The notes under the pieces: generated by a model
Databases searched by the model: none
What the model was told of the DNA's origin: nothing
Seen by the model: the letters and a program-made list of their open reading frames with translations, nothing else
Position numbers and translations under genes: made by a program
Source: an uncultured Veillonellaceae bacterium
GTDB lineage: Bacteria; Bacillota; Negativicutes; Veillonellales; Dialisteraceae
Assembly (NCBI GenBank): GCA_958348245.1
Contig: CATVYJ010000005.1
Span: 62,001 to 126,000, forward strand
DNA: 64,000 nt
Direction: 5' to 3'
Part shown: positions 1 to 8,377 of the stretch, in pieces
Layout: each line of letters begins with the position of its first letter
How positions within the stretch are numbered: position 1 is the first letter of the stretch

Positions 1-116
1 AACCGACAAGTGCAGCTCTTTTCCAGATGGTGGTCTGCGTACCGCTCATGTTCGTCGTCATCGGCATTTTCGTTCTGCTCACCAAGGGCCTGACGAAACT
101 GTTCCCGGCGAAATAA
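1..116 (+). CDS. One-helix decarboxylase-associated peptide, 3' part (cut by window edge)
   Basis: The reading frame is open from the left edge and ends in TAA at 114-116. It encodes the last 37 residues of a peptide nearly identical to the complete 39-residue copies at 3169-3288 and 11834-11953. It is a single hydrophobic helix followed by a short basic/amphipathic tail ending FPAK. By position it is the middle gene of a module whose beta-subunit gene must lie to the left of the window. Its role is inferred from the complete modules: a minimal gamma/delta-like subunit of a Na+-pumping decarboxylase. Confidence 0.75.
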   Translation, partial: PTSAALFQMVVCVPLMFVVIGIFVLLTKGLTKLFPAK

Positions 117-254
117 TCCGGCTGGAATTCTGAAACATTCGGAATGAGGGGGGCCCTCGAAAGCCTTCCGCGTCCCTCAAGGCGCGCTCCCGCCTTTCTT
201 CCGGGAAAGCGCGGGAACACACCTCTTTTACCTGAAAAGGCGGTGTAAATCCCA
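117..254 (+). promoter_or_regulatory. Intercistronic hairpins before carrier gene 1
   Basis: No gene here. The segment holds a GC-rich hairpin (GCGCTCCCGC pairing with a later GCGCGGGA, about 190-225). A CACCTC stretch at about 221-226 could pair with the ribosome binding site AAGGCGGTG just before the ATG at 255. The same layout recurs at 3289-3428 and 11954-12048. There is no terminator-like T tract long enough to separate the genes convincingly, so the carrier is probably co-transcribed with the peptide gene. Confidence 0.45.
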
Positions 255-1565
255 ATGGATATTTCGACTCCCGCTCTTGCCTCCATCATCGTACTGGTGG
301 CAATCGTCGTATTCTCCTGCTTCCGCGATATCAACGTAGGTATCCTCGGCACGGCAGGGGGCCTTCTGGTCGGCATGATGTTTGCCGGCATGAAAATCAG
401 CGAAGTCTACAAAGGCTGGCCGCTGTCCCTGTTCATGATCCTCGTGGGCGTTACGTTCATGTTCTCCGCCGCGCAGGTGAACGGCACCATGGAGAAATTC
501 TCCGCGGTGTGCGTCCGTCTCGCCAAGGGCAACGTGGCTCTCATCCCGATCATTCTCTTCGTTCTCGTGACCTTCATCACCACCATCGGCCCCGGCAACA
601 TTGCCTCCACGGCCCTGATGGCTCCCATGTGCATGGCCATTGCAGGCCGCATCGGCCTCTCCCCGTTCTGCATGACGCTGCTCGTCGTCGGCGCGGCAAA
701 CGGCGCGGCCCTGTCTCCTTTCGCTCCGACCGGCATCATCTCCAACGGCCTCATCGCCCAGTGGGCGCCCCAGGTGGGCATCCCCACGGAGGAACTGTCC
801 GGCATCGCCTGGAAGATTCACTGGAACTCTGAAATCGTACAGAGCGTCGTCAACTTCGGCGGCTTCTTCCTCACCGGCGGCCTCGCCTGGATGAGCAAGG
901 CCAAGAGCGGCGGCGCGGACTTCGACATCGACTCCATCGCTCCGAAGCCGGAACCCTTCGACTGGAAACAGAAGTACACCCTCTTCACGATGCTCGTCCT
1001 CGTGTGCGGCGTCATTTTCTTCAAACTCGACGTAGGCATGCTCGCCTTCTGCATCGGCACCACCTTCATCCTCTTCAACATCGCGGATGACGGCGAAGCC
1101 GTGAAGAAAATGCCCTGGGGCGTCATCGTCATGGTCTGCGGCATGTCCGTCCTGATCAACGTCATGGATAAGGCGGGCGGCCTGAACGCCCTCGTCGACA
1201 TGATCGCCGTCGTATCCAACGGCACGACCATCACCGGCGTCGTAGGCTTCATCGCGGGCCTGCTCTCCGCATACTCCAGCTCCTCCGGCGTCATCATGCC
1301 CATGTTCCTCAGCATGGTGCCGGGGCTCCTTGAAGCGGTGAATACCGTCGATGCGGACCACGCGGTCCGTCTGGCATCCGCCATCGACATCGGCGCTCAC
1401 CTCGTCGATACGTCCCCGCTGTCCACGCTGGGCGCGCTGTGCATCGCCAACGCGGTCACCGAAGACAAGGGCATTCTCTTCCGCAATCTGCTCCTGTGGG
1501 GGCTCTCCATGTCCGTCGTAGGCGGCGTCGTCTGCTACGTGGCCTTCGGTCTGCTCGGCCTGTAA
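255..1565 (+). CDS. MatC-type dicarboxylate carrier, copy 1
   Basis: A 436-residue polytopic membrane protein with about a dozen hydrophobic segments. The N-terminal half matches the MatC (malonate/dicarboxylate carrier) N-terminal family. It has the conserved stretch GPGNIAS...LMAPMCMAIAGRIGLSPF followed by GAANGAALSPFAPTG and ISNG, which probably forms the substrate and ion pathway. The start at ATG 255 follows AAGGCGGTG. It ends a module (peptide-carrier) and is followed by a strong terminator. It is about 85-90% identical in protein to the copies at 3429, 5438 and 12049. Codon choice here and in the 5438 copy favours GTC/CTC/GGC more than in the 3429 and 12049 copies. Likely substrates are C3-C4 dicarboxylates such as malonate or succinate; the exact substrate cannot be read from sequence. 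Confidence 0.8.
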   Translation: MDISTPALASIIVLVAIVVFSCFRDINVGILGTAGGLLVGMMFAGMKISEVYKGWPLSLFMILVGVTFMFSAAQVNGTMEKFSAVCVRLAKGNVALIPIILFVLVTFITTIGPGNIASTALMAPMCMAIAGRIGLSPFCMTLLVVGAANGAALSPFAPTGIISNGLIAQWAPQVGIPTEELSGIAWKIHWNSEIVQSVVNFGGFFLTGGLAWMSKAKSGGADFDIDSIAPKPEPFDWKQKYTLFTMLVLVCGVIFFKLDVGMLAFCIGTTFILFNIADDGEAVKKMPWGVIVMVCGMSVLINVMDKAGGLNALVDMIAVVSNGTTITGVVGFIAGLLSAYSSSSGVIMPMFLSMVPGLLEAVNTVDADHAVRLASAIDIGAHLVDTSPLSTLGALCIANAVTEDKGILFRNLLLWGLSMSVVGGVVCYVAFGLLGL

Positions 1566-1604
1566 GGCTGTCAACCGGACGCGGAAGAAAACAGACAGAT
1601 GACA

Positions 1605-1644
1605 GAAAACTGGAAACGTACTTCGTGTCGTTTCCAGTTTTTTT
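1605..1644 (+). terminator. Rho-independent terminator after carrier 1
   Basis: The arms AAACTGGAAACG and CGTTTCCAGTTT pair perfectly around a 10-nt loop and are followed by a T run. This ends the first, partly visible module. Confidence 0.9.
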
Positions 1645-1770
1645 GTGCGTAAAATAGACAGTGCAAATGATAACAAATCGTATATAAATCCGTCATTTCT
1701 CTATCCACGGAAACAACCATTTGTCAAATCGCATTTCTAAACCGGCCGGAGCGGGGGAAATCCCCTCTGA

Positions 1771-1799
1771 TTGACACCCAAAATGGCAAATCTTACAAT
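1771..1799 (+). promoter_or_regulatory. Sigma-70 promoter of decarboxylase module 1
   Basis: TTGACA (1771-1776), a 17-nt spacer and TACAAT (1794-1799): a near-consensus housekeeping promoter. The predicted transcript starts near 1806, leaving about 190 nt of untranslated leader before the ATG at 1996. The leader has a hairpin just downstream of the start (GTAC...GTAC arms, about 1806-1838) and a lone AAAGGAGG-like site near 1850 with no well-placed start codon. The 1645-1770 stretch holds no gene. Confidence 0.8.
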
Positions 1800-1995
1800 G
1801 AAACCGTACTTATGGGCCACCAGACCCGGCGTACGCATTCTATGGTCGAAAAGGAGGGCAGCAGACAAGACCGACAATGGCTGCGCGTTATAAACGCGTC
1901 TTTTATGAAGTCGATAGAATTACGGAAATGTCCTTCATGAAGACGAGAGAAAAATAACGGCGCGCAATATTTTCCTAAGAGGAGGAATTTTTAAC

Positions 1996-3156
1996 ATGGA
2001 CACTCTGGCTCAGAACAGCGGTCTGTTTGACGAGCTTTTCCAGGGCATTTACGGACTGGCAGATGTGGGCATCCTCGCGATGTTCGTCGTCGGCTTCATC
2101 CTCATGTTCCTCGCCGTCAGATACGACTATGAACCGATGCTGCTCTTCCCGATGGGCATCGGCTGCGTTCTTGCAAACATTCCCGGACACTACGCAGTGC
2201 TCCAGGATCCCGGAAGCGAAGGCTTCCTGTACGTTCTCTACAAAGCGGGTATCGCAAACGAACTTTTCCCGGTCATGATCTTTATCGCCATTGGTGCAAT
2301 GTGCGAATTTGACCCGCTTATGAGAAAGCCGTTCGTCATGCTCTTCGCAGCAGCGGCTCAGTTCGGTATCTTCATGACTGCGTTCCTCGCGACGCTCCTC
2401 GGCTTCCCCTTCAACCAGGCGGCAGCCATCGGCATCATCGGCGCAGCTGACGGCCCGACCACGATCTTCGTCGCTTCCCGCTATGCGCAGGAAATGCTTG
2501 GACCGTTGTCCGTAGCGGCGTACTGCTACATGTCCCTCGTACCGGTTATTCAGCCTCCGATCATCAAACTGCTCACCACCAAACATGAACGCAAGATCCG
2601 TATGCCGTTCACCGGTGAAGCTCCGGTTTCTGATCGCGCACTCTTCATTTTCCCGCTGATGATCGTCATGGTCGCCGGCGTTGTAGCTCCTATTTCCGTA
2701 CCGCTCATCGGCGCTCTCATGTTCGGCAACCTGCTGAAGGTATCCGGCTGCACCGACGACCTGGCAGACTGCGCGAAGGATGACCTGTCCAACCTCGTCA
2801 CCCTGTTCCTCGGCCTGGTCGTAGGCTCCACCATGACGGCGGAAAACTTCCTGACCTTCGACGTATTCAAGATCCTCTGCCTCGGCGCGGTCGCATTCGT
2901 ATTCGATACCGCCGGCGGCGTCATCTTCGCGAAGATCGTCAATCTGTTCCTGACCAAGAAGATCAACCCGATGATCGGCGCATGCGGCATCTCCGCATTC
3001 CCGATGTCCGGCCGTGTTATCGCCAAGATGGCGCTGAAAGAAGATCCGACGAACTTCATCGTCCAGGATGCTATCGGCGTCAACGTAGCTGGTCAGATCG
3101 CCTCCGTTGTTGCCGGCGGCCTCGTGCTCTGCATGATCCCGCTGCTGTCTAAATAA
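1996..3156 (+). CDS. Na+-translocating decarboxylase beta subunit, copy 1
   Basis: A 386-residue polytopic protein of the OadB/GcdB/MmdB family. In these complexes the beta subunit releases CO2 from carboxybiotin and exports Na+. Family key residues are present at matching spacing: Asp152 in GAADGPT, Tyr178, and Asn324, Gly328, Ser333 and Arg340 in the NPMIGACGISAFPMSGR region. These correspond, from family knowledge, to Asp203/Tyr229/Asn373/Gly377/Ser382/Arg389 of Klebsiella OadB. An active pump subunit is therefore expected. The start follows AAGAGGAGG. It is followed after 12 nt by a 39-residue peptide gene and then a carrier. No carboxyltransferase alpha subunit or biotin carrier gene is in the window. 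The partner (methylmalonyl-CoA, malonyl, oxaloacetate or glutaconyl-CoA decarboxylase) is unresolved. Confidence 0.9.
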   Translation: MDTLAQNSGLFDELFQGIYGLADVGILAMFVVGFILMFLAVRYDYEPMLLFPMGIGCVLANIPGHYAVLQDPGSEGFLYVLYKAGIANELFPVMIFIAIGAMCEFDPLMRKPFVMLFAAAAQFGIFMTAFLATLLGFPFNQAAAIGIIGAADGPTTIFVASRYAQEMLGPLSVAAYCYMSLVPVIQPPIIKLLTTKHERKIRMPFTGEAPVSDRALFIFPLMIVMVAGVVAPISVPLIGALMFGNLLKVSGCTDDLADCAKDDLSNLVTLFLGLVVGSTMTAENFLTFDVFKILCLGAVAFVFDTAGGVIFAKIVNLFLTKKINPMIGACGISAFPMSGRVIAKMALKEDPTNFIVQDAIGVNVAGQIASVVAGGLVLCMIPLLSK

Positions 3157-3168
3157 GGAGGTCTTAGT

Positions 3169-3288
3169 ATGAATCCTGTAAGTGCAGCTCTTTTCCAGAT
3201 GGTGGTCTGCGTACCGCTCATGTTCGTCGTTATCGGCGTTTTCGTTCTGCTCACCAAGGGCCTGACGAAAATGTTCCCGGCGAAATAA
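3169..3288 (+). CDS. 39-residue one-helix decarboxylase-associated peptide
   Basis: The ATG at 3169 lies 12 nt after the beta-subunit stop, and AGGAGG overlaps that stop region, so the two genes are translationally linked. The peptide begins MNPVSAALFQMVV, has one membrane helix (about residues 9-28) and ends in a basic tail LTKMFPAK. OadG/gamma and Mmd delta/epsilon subunits also start with one membrane helix. This one lacks the Pro/Ala-rich linker and C-terminal domain that bind the alpha subunit and metal. I infer a minimal gamma-like subunit that stabilises the beta subunit; a regulatory membrane peptide is the alternative. Three copies in the window conserve it strongly, so it is a real gene despite its size. 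Confidence 0.8.
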   Translation: MNPVSAALFQMVVCVPLMFVVIGVFVLLTKGLTKMFPAK

Positions 3289-3428
3289 TCTGGCTGGAAT
3301 TCTGAAACATTCGGAATGAGGGGGGCCCTCGAAAGCCTCCCGCGTCCCTCAAGGCGCGCTCCCGCGCTTTCTCACGGGAAGGCGCGGGAACACACCTCTT
3401 TTTACCTGAAAAGGTGGTGTAAATCCCA
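3289..3428 (+). promoter_or_regulatory. Intercistronic hairpins before carrier gene 2
   Basis: CCCGCGC (about 3361) pairs with GCGCGGG (about 3383). Downstream, CACCT at about 3396 can pair with AGGTG of the ribosome binding site AAGGTGGTG at about 3410. Pairing would hide the Shine-Dalgarno site of the carrier, which suggests control of carrier translation relative to the pump genes. No other gene is seen here. Confidence 0.45.
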
Positions 3429-4742
3429 ATGGATATTTCGACCCCGGCACTTGCCTCCATCATCGTACTGGTGGCAATCGTCCTGTTCTCCTGCTTCCGG
3501 GATATCAACGTAGGTATCCTCGGCACCGCAGGCGGTCTGATTGTCGGCATGGTATTCTCCGGCATGAAGATCAATGAAGTCTACAAAGGCTGGCCGCTGT
3601 CCCTGTTCATGATCCTCGTCGGCGTAACGTTCATGTTCTCCGCCGCACAGGTTAACGGCACGATGGAGAAATTCTCCGCGATCTGCGTACGTCTTGCGAA
3701 AGCAAACATCCGCCTGATTCCGTTCATTCTGTTCTTCCTCGTGACCTTCATCACGACCATCGGCCCCGGCAACATCGCAACCACCGCTCTGATGGCTCCG
3801 ATGTGCATGGCCATTGCAGGCCGTATCGGCCTCTCCCCGTTCTGCATGACGCTGCTCGTAGTCGGCGCGGCAAACGGCGCGGCCTTCTCTCCTTTCGCTC
3901 CGACCGGCATCATTTCCAACGGCATCATCGCCAGCTGGGCTCCGCAGGTCGGCATTCCTCAGGAAGCTCTTTCCGGTCTCGGCTGGAAGATTCACTGGAA
4001 CTCTGAAATCGCTCAGGGCGTCGTCAACTTCGGCGGCTTCTTCCTGACCGGCGGCCTTGCCTGGATGGGCAAAGCCAAAGGCGGCGCGGACTTCGACATC
4101 GATTCCATCGCTCCGAAGCCGGACGCATTTGACTGGAAGCAGAAGTACACCCTCTTCACGATGGTCGTACTGGTTGTAGGCGTTATCGCCTTCCACCTGG
4201 ACGTAGGCATGCTTTCCTTCGTTATCGGCACGACCTACATCCTCTTCAACATTGCTGACGACGGCGAAGCCGTAAAGAAAATGCCCTGGGGCGTCATCGT
4301 CATGGTCTGCGGTATGTCTGTCCTGATCAACGTCATGGATAAGGCAGGCGGCCTGAACGCTCTCATCGACATGATCGCCATCGTGTCCAACGGCACGACC
4401 ATCAACGGCGTGGTCGGCTTCATCGCAGGTCTGATTTCCGCATACTCCAGCTCCTCCGGCGTTGTCATGCCGATGTTCCTGAACATGGTTCCCGGCCTGC
4501 TGCAGGCTGTGGGCACCTTTGATGCAGATCATGCGGTTCGTCTCGCATCCTCCATCAATATCGGCGCTCACCTCGTAGATACCTCCCCGCTGTCCACCCT
4601 CGGCGCGCTCTGCATTGCAAACGCGGCTGTAGACGACAAGGCGAAGGGCGTACTCTTCCGGAACCTCCTGTTCTGGGGTCTGTCCATGTCCGTCGTAGGC
4701 GCAGTGGTCTGCTACGTATTCTTCGGTCTGCTCGGCCTGTAA
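3429..4742 (+). CDS. MatC-type dicarboxylate carrier, copy 2
   Basis: A 437-residue membrane carrier with the same MatC N-terminal signature (GPGNIATT...AGRIGLSPF, GAANGAAFSPFAPTG) and last gene of the complete module 1996-4742. ATG 3429 follows AAGGTGGTG. Its sequence is a close mosaic of the copy at 12049: 4405-4648 is identical by eye to 13025-13268, and another long near-identical stretch spans about 3840-4045. These tracts suggest gene conversion between the two modules. Codon use leans to GTA/GCT/GCA, unlike copies 1 and 3. Confidence 0.82.
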   Translation: MDISTPALASIIVLVAIVLFSCFRDINVGILGTAGGLIVGMVFSGMKINEVYKGWPLSLFMILVGVTFMFSAAQVNGTMEKFSAICVRLAKANIRLIPFILFFLVTFITTIGPGNIATTALMAPMCMAIAGRIGLSPFCMTLLVVGAANGAAFSPFAPTGIISNGIIASWAPQVGIPQEALSGLGWKIHWNSEIAQGVVNFGGFFLTGGLAWMGKAKGGADFDIDSIAPKPDAFDWKQKYTLFTMVVLVVGVIAFHLDVGMLSFVIGTTYILFNIADDGEAVKKMPWGVIVMVCGMSVLINVMDKAGGLNALIDMIAIVSNGTTINGVVGFIAGLISAYSSSSGVVMPMFLNMVPGLLQAVGTFDADHAVRLASSINIGAHLVDTSPLSTLGALCIANAAVDDKAKGVLFRNLLFWGLSMSVVGAVVCYVFFGLLGL

Positions 4743-4769
4743 TCCTTTACAGCGCAGGCAGCTGATAAA

Positions 4770-4805
4770 AAACACAGCTTTCTTCGGAAGGCTGTGTTTT
4801 TTTGC
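4770..4805 (+). terminator. Terminator after module 1
   Basis: AAACACAGC pairs with GCTGTGTTT across a TTCTTCGGAAG loop region and is followed by seven or more T. Confidence 0.9.
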
Positions 4806-5190
4806 GCGCCCGCGGCAAAGCGCGGCCCGGCATACAGAGAACAGAAAAGAAACGGACGGCGCGGGAAACGGAGGATGGAAAAGGAGAAAACGGAGACGGG
4901 AGAGGGCGGAGGCAGCCGGAAGCGGGGAGGAACGGAAACGAGGCGGGAAGCGCGGAGACCGGGAAAGGCGGAGGGCCCGCGCTTCCGCCCGGCGCTTCGA
5001 TGAGGGCCGCGGACAAGGGGGCGGAGAACGGGTGTGCGGCCCTTCCGCGGCGGACGTCCGCAGAAGAGCGGGCAGGGAGAATATAAATAAAAACTTTCGG
5101 AAAATACAAATAAAAAGAAAAAGAGAGCGCATCCGGAACGGCTATTAAAGAAATCTATAAGAGGACATGTCAAAATTCTTTCAAAATGAA
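4806..5190. other. Gene-free spacer, purine-rich
   Basis: No convincing gene. The + strand from about 4850 to 4985 is almost all purine, with repeated GGAG/GAAA/CGG words. It is followed by an A-rich stretch (about 5080-5185) that leads into the promoter at 5191. Short open frames here have no ribosome binding site and no recognisable product. Confidence 0.5.
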
Positions 5191-5219
5191 TTGACTGTAT
5201 AGACGGGCTTTGCTATGAT
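5191..5219 (+). promoter_or_regulatory. Sigma-70 promoter of orphan carrier 3
   Basis: TTGACT (5191-5196), a 17-nt spacer and TATGAT (5214-5219). The leader of about 210 nt to the ATG at 5438 contains several GC hairpins (for example GCGGGC...GCCC at about 5220-5236). It keeps the AAGGTGGTG ribosome binding site but lacks the CACCTC partner seen in the other three carrier leaders. Confidence 0.8.
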
Positions 5220-5437
5220 AGGCGGGCAATGCCCAAAACCGGCCAGTGTACCGTATGATACACACCGGAAAAGAAGACGGGCGAGCGGCGCAGTTTACAG
5301 ATCTCATTCCTATTTTTCTTCCGCGCGCTCCCGCCTCGGGCAGGCAGCCGGTTCAGGCAGGGGACATCCCCGCCATTTCTCACGACGGACTCCGCATGGG
5401 CGGGCCCGCTTTCTTTTCAAGGTGGTGTAAAGTTTTA

Positions 5438-6751
5438 ATGGAAATTTCAACCCCGGCTCTTGCCTCCATCATCGTACTGGTGGCAATCGTCCTGTTTTCC
5501 TGCTTCCGGGATATCAACGTAGGTATCCTCGGCACGGCAGGCGGTCTGCTGGTGGGCATGCTCTTCTCGGGCATGAAAATCAGCGAAGTCTACGAGGGCT
5601 GGCCTCTCAGCCTCTTCATGATCCTCGTGGGCGTGACGTTCATGTTCTCCTGCGCGCAGGTGAACGGCACCATGGAAAAATTCTCCGCGGTGTGCGTCCG
5701 TCTGGCCAAGGCGAATGTGGCGCTCATTCCGATCATCATGTTCCTGCTGACCACGTTCATCGTGACCATCGGCCCCGGCAACATTGCGGGCACGGCGCTC
5801 CTCGCGCCGGTCGCCATGGCGATCGCCGGCCGTATCGGCCTCTCCCCGTTCTGCATGACGCTGCTCGTGGTCGGCGCGGCAAACGGCGCGGCTTTCTCTC
5901 CTTTCGCACCGACGGGCATCATCTCCAACGGCATCATCGCCGGCTGGGCTCCGCAGGTAGGCATTCCGGCGGATCAGCTGGACAGCCTGGCCTGGAAAGT
6001 GCATTTCAACTCTGAAATCGCGCAGGGCATCGTCAACTTCGGCGGCTTCTTCCTCACGGGCGGCGCGGCATGGATGATGCGCGCCCGCAAAGACGCGAGC
6101 TTCGACATCGACTCCATCGCTCCGAAGCCGGGCGCTTTCGACTGGAAGCAGAAGTACACCCTTCTCACCATGGTCGTTCTCGTGGTGGGCGTCATTTTCT
6201 TCAAACTTGACGTAGGCATGCTCTCCTTCATCATCGGCACCACCTACATTCTCTTCAACATCGCCGACGACGGCGAAGCCGTGAAGAAAATGCCCTGGGG
6301 CGTCATCGTCATGGTCTGCGGTATGTCTGTCCTGATCAACGTCATGGACCAGGCGGGCGGCCTGAACGCGCTCGTCCAGATGATCGCCGTCGTATCGAAC
6401 GACACCACCGTGACCGGCGTGGTGGGCTTCATCTCCGGCCTCATCTCCGCGTACTCCAGCTCCTCCGGCGTCGTCATGCCCATGTTCCTCAACATGGTGC
6501 CCGGCCTGCTCGAAGCAGTGGGCACGGTGGACGCGGACCATGCGATCCGTCTCGCTTCTTCCATCAACATCGGCTCCCACCTGGTGGATACGTCTCCGCT
6601 GTCCACGCTGGGCGCGCTCTGCATCGCGAACGCCGCTGTAGACGACAAGGCGAAGGGCATCCTCTTCCGGAATCTGCTCTTCTGGGGCCTCTCCATGTCC
6701 ATCGTGGGCGGCTTCGTGTGCTACGTCGCATTCGGCCTGCTCGGCCTCTGA
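5438..6751 (+). CDS. MatC-type dicarboxylate carrier, copy 3 (orphan)
   Basis: A 437-residue carrier with its own promoter and terminator, not linked to a beta subunit. The start at ATG 5438 is set by AAGGTGGTG and by homology with the other copies (each begins M-D/E-I-S-T-P-A-L-A-S). An in-frame ATG at 5246 has no ribosome binding site and the upstream residues show no similarity. It differs from the others in GPGNIAGTALLAPVAMAIAG and in charged loop residues MRARKDAS near residue 205, so its substrate range may differ. A paralogue expressed independently of the pump would allow uptake without decarboxylase synthesis. Confidence 0.82.
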   Translation: MEISTPALASIIVLVAIVLFSCFRDINVGILGTAGGLLVGMLFSGMKISEVYEGWPLSLFMILVGVTFMFSCAQVNGTMEKFSAVCVRLAKANVALIPIIMFLLTTFIVTIGPGNIAGTALLAPVAMAIAGRIGLSPFCMTLLVVGAANGAAFSPFAPTGIISNGIIAGWAPQVGIPADQLDSLAWKVHFNSEIAQGIVNFGGFFLTGGAAWMMRARKDASFDIDSIAPKPGAFDWKQKYTLLTMVVLVVGVIFFKLDVGMLSFIIGTTYILFNIADDGEAVKKMPWGVIVMVCGMSVLINVMDQAGGLNALVQMIAVVSNDTTVTGVVGFISGLISAYSSSSGVVMPMFLNMVPGLLEAVGTVDADHAIRLASSINIGSHLVDTSPLSTLGALCIANAAVDDKAKGILFRNLLFWGLSMSIVGGFVCYVAFGLLGL

Positions 6752-6774
6752 TATCCATGTATAGTGCCTGAACC

Positions 6775-6815
6775 GCACGCAACCGCAGCCATGCCGGCTG
6801 CGGTTTTTGCGTGCG
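6775..6815 (+). terminator. Terminator after carrier 3
   Basis: AACCGCAGCC pairs with GGCTGCGGTT around ATGCC, with outer arms CGCACGC/GCGTGCG. The T tract is short and interrupted but the stem is very strong. Confidence 0.8.
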
Positions 6816-6978
6816 CGGGAAAAGCGGGCGGCGCGGTATAATAGAGAAAAAGGCGGACGGGCCGGCCCCGGAAGCCTTCGGGCGGGCGTTCGCGGGCATG
6901 ACCGGGAACGTCCGCGCCATGGAAGCGCGCGGGCGGGATTTTCCTGCGGGCCGCGGGCGGCATCGGGAGGGAAGAGGG

Positions 6979-7470
6979 ATGACGGTGGAAATCATTCCCG
7001 GCTGGGAACGGCCGGACGACGTGCGGGCGCTTTTTGCGGAGTATACGGCGCTGCTCGTTCGCGGGGACCCGGCGTTTGCCGGCTATCTGGAATTGCAGAA
7101 GTACGACGACGAGCTGAAACATCTGCGCCGGAAATACGGACCGCCCGCGGGGCGTCTCTATGCGGCGTATGCGGACGGCGCACCCGCCGGATGCGCCGCC
7201 CTGAAGCCGATCGACGGCGCATCGTGCGAATTGAAGCGGCTCTATGTGCGGCCTGCGTACCGCGGAAACCGTCTCGGCCGCCTTCTCGTGGAGCGGATTC
7301 TCGAGGACGCCCGGACCATCGGGTATGCGGCGGTCTATCTGGATACGCTTCCCTTCCTGCGGGACGCGATCCGCCTGTACCGGCAGTGCGGATTCCGGGA
7401 CGTCCCCAAATGGAACGACAGCCCCATGGAGGCGGCTCTTTATATGAAACTGGATTTGGAGGATATATAA
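6979..7470 (+). CDS. GNAT-family N-acetyltransferase
   Basis: 163 residues starting at ATG 6979 behind GGGAGGGAAGAGG. A longer in-frame start at 6811 lacks a ribosome binding site. The GNAT fold is visible: beta strands ending in CELKRLYVRPAYRGNRLGRLLVERIL, the acetyl-CoA pyrophosphate loop motif R-x-x-G-x-x-L around residues 95-100, and the late strand YRQCGFRDVPKWN. Such enzymes transfer an acetyl group from acetyl-CoA to an amine; the substrate cannot be told. A TATAAT box at 6837-6842 is a candidate -10 element. It is followed closely by the esterase gene, possibly as one transcript. Confidence 0.85.
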   Translation: MTVEIIPGWERPDDVRALFAEYTALLVRGDPAFAGYLELQKYDDELKHLRRKYGPPAGRLYAAYADGAPAGCAALKPIDGASCELKRLYVRPAYRGNRLGRLLVERILEDARTIGYAAVYLDTLPFLRDAIRLYRQCGFRDVPKWNDSPMEAALYMKLDLEDI

Positions 7471-7522
7471 ATAAGAAAAAATAGAGAAACCGCCGGAGCG
7501 GCGGAGGAAGGAGGGGCAGACG

Positions 7523-8197
7523 ATGGAAGCCTTTGCGGCGGGCGGGAAAACCGTGACGCTCTATCCGGCGGATGCGGCGGACGCGCCGGTGCTGGTCCTG
7601 CCCGTGTACGATGGAGACGGGGCGGACGTGGCGCAGGCCCTCGCCGGGCGGCAGGCTCCGCCGGCGCATCTCGCCGTGATCGGCGGCCTCGACTGGGGCG
7701 GGGACATGACGCCCTGGCCGTGCCCGCCGCTCTCGAGATATGACGCGCCCTGTACGGGCGGGGCGGACCGTTGTCTCGCCGGGCTGACGGAGCGCATCCT
7801 TCCCGAAGCGGAGCGCCGCATGGGCGCGCGGCCCTGCTGGCGGGGGATCGCGGGGTATTCGCTGGCGGGGCTCTTCGCGCTCTACGCGCTGTACCGGACG
7901 GACGTCTTTTCCCGCGCGGCATCCGTGTCGGGCTCGCTCTGGTTTCCCCGCTTTCTGGAATACGCGGAGACGCATGCCATGGCTGCAAAGCCTTCGCGGG
8001 TCTATTTCTCGCTGGGCGGACGGGAAGCGCGCACGCGCCATCCCCTGATGAAGACGGTGCAGGCGCGGACGGAGGCCGTGGAGCGCCTCTTCCGTGCGCG
8101 CGGGGCGGAGACGGTTTTTGTGCAGAACCGGGGCGGCCATTTCACCGATCCCGCGGGGCGCACGGCGGCGGGCATCGACTGGCTGCTGCGCGGGTAG
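7523..8197 (+). CDS. Putative esterase, alpha/beta hydrolase
   Basis: A 224-residue cytosolic enzyme of the putative-esterase (IroE/Fes-like, esterase D) group. The nucleophile elbow is GYSLAG with Ser113; His206 in GGHF is the probable catalytic histidine, and an acid residue should lie between them. The N-terminal part has GGLDWGGDMTPW, typical of this family. The start follows GGAAGGAGG. A GC hairpin (CCGCCG/CGGCGG) sits between it and the upstream acetyltransferase. The substrate is unknown; no siderophore genes are nearby. Confidence 0.78.
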   Translation: MEAFAAGGKTVTLYPADAADAPVLVLPVYDGDGADVAQALAGRQAPPAHLAVIGGLDWGGDMTPWPCPPLSRYDAPCTGGADRCLAGLTERILPEAERRMGARPCWRGIAGYSLAGLFALYALYRTDVFSRAASVSGSLWFPRFLEYAETHAMAAKPSRVYFSLGGREARTRHPLMKTVQARTEAVERLFRARGAETVFVQNRGGHFTDPAGRTAAGIDWLLRG

Positions 8198-8288
8198 CAT
8201 TGGAGCGGGAGGAAACGGGAACGGAAGAGCCTTGCCGGAGGAGGCGGAGACCTTTGCGGGTTTCCGCTTTTTGCATGCGCGTTCCGCA

Positions 8289-8318
8289 TTGTACGGCGGC
8301 GGGGCGGTGTGATATAAT
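8289..8318 (+). promoter_or_regulatory. Promoter of TDT-family transporter
   Basis: TTGTAC (8289-8294), an 18-nt spacer and a perfect TATAAT (8313-8318), 60 nt before the start codon. Confidence 0.65.
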
Positions 8319-8377
8319 GCACGGCGTCTCTGTCTTGAAGAGACGGTATATATAAGTAGACAGAAAGAGGGGACGCA

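Noticed and set aside
1877..1957. 26-codon leader frame MAARYKRVF... upstream of the first beta-subunit gene
   Set aside because: The nearest AAGGAGG-like site is about 19 nt from the ATG, too far, and the second module leader has no counterpart.
4806..5086. Small genes in the purine-rich spacer
   Set aside because: Arg/Glu/Gly-rich nonsense with no ribosome binding site or homologues recognised.
228..5132. Long minus-strand frames opposite the carrier and beta-subunit genes
   Set aside because: Products are rich in Asp, Glu, His and Arg with no family pattern. They are antisense shadows of GC-rich coding sequence.
5246..5437. Longer start for the orphan carrier at ATG 5246
   Set aside because: No ribosome binding site, no similarity of the extra 64 residues to other copies, while AAGGTGGTG sits just before ATG 5438.
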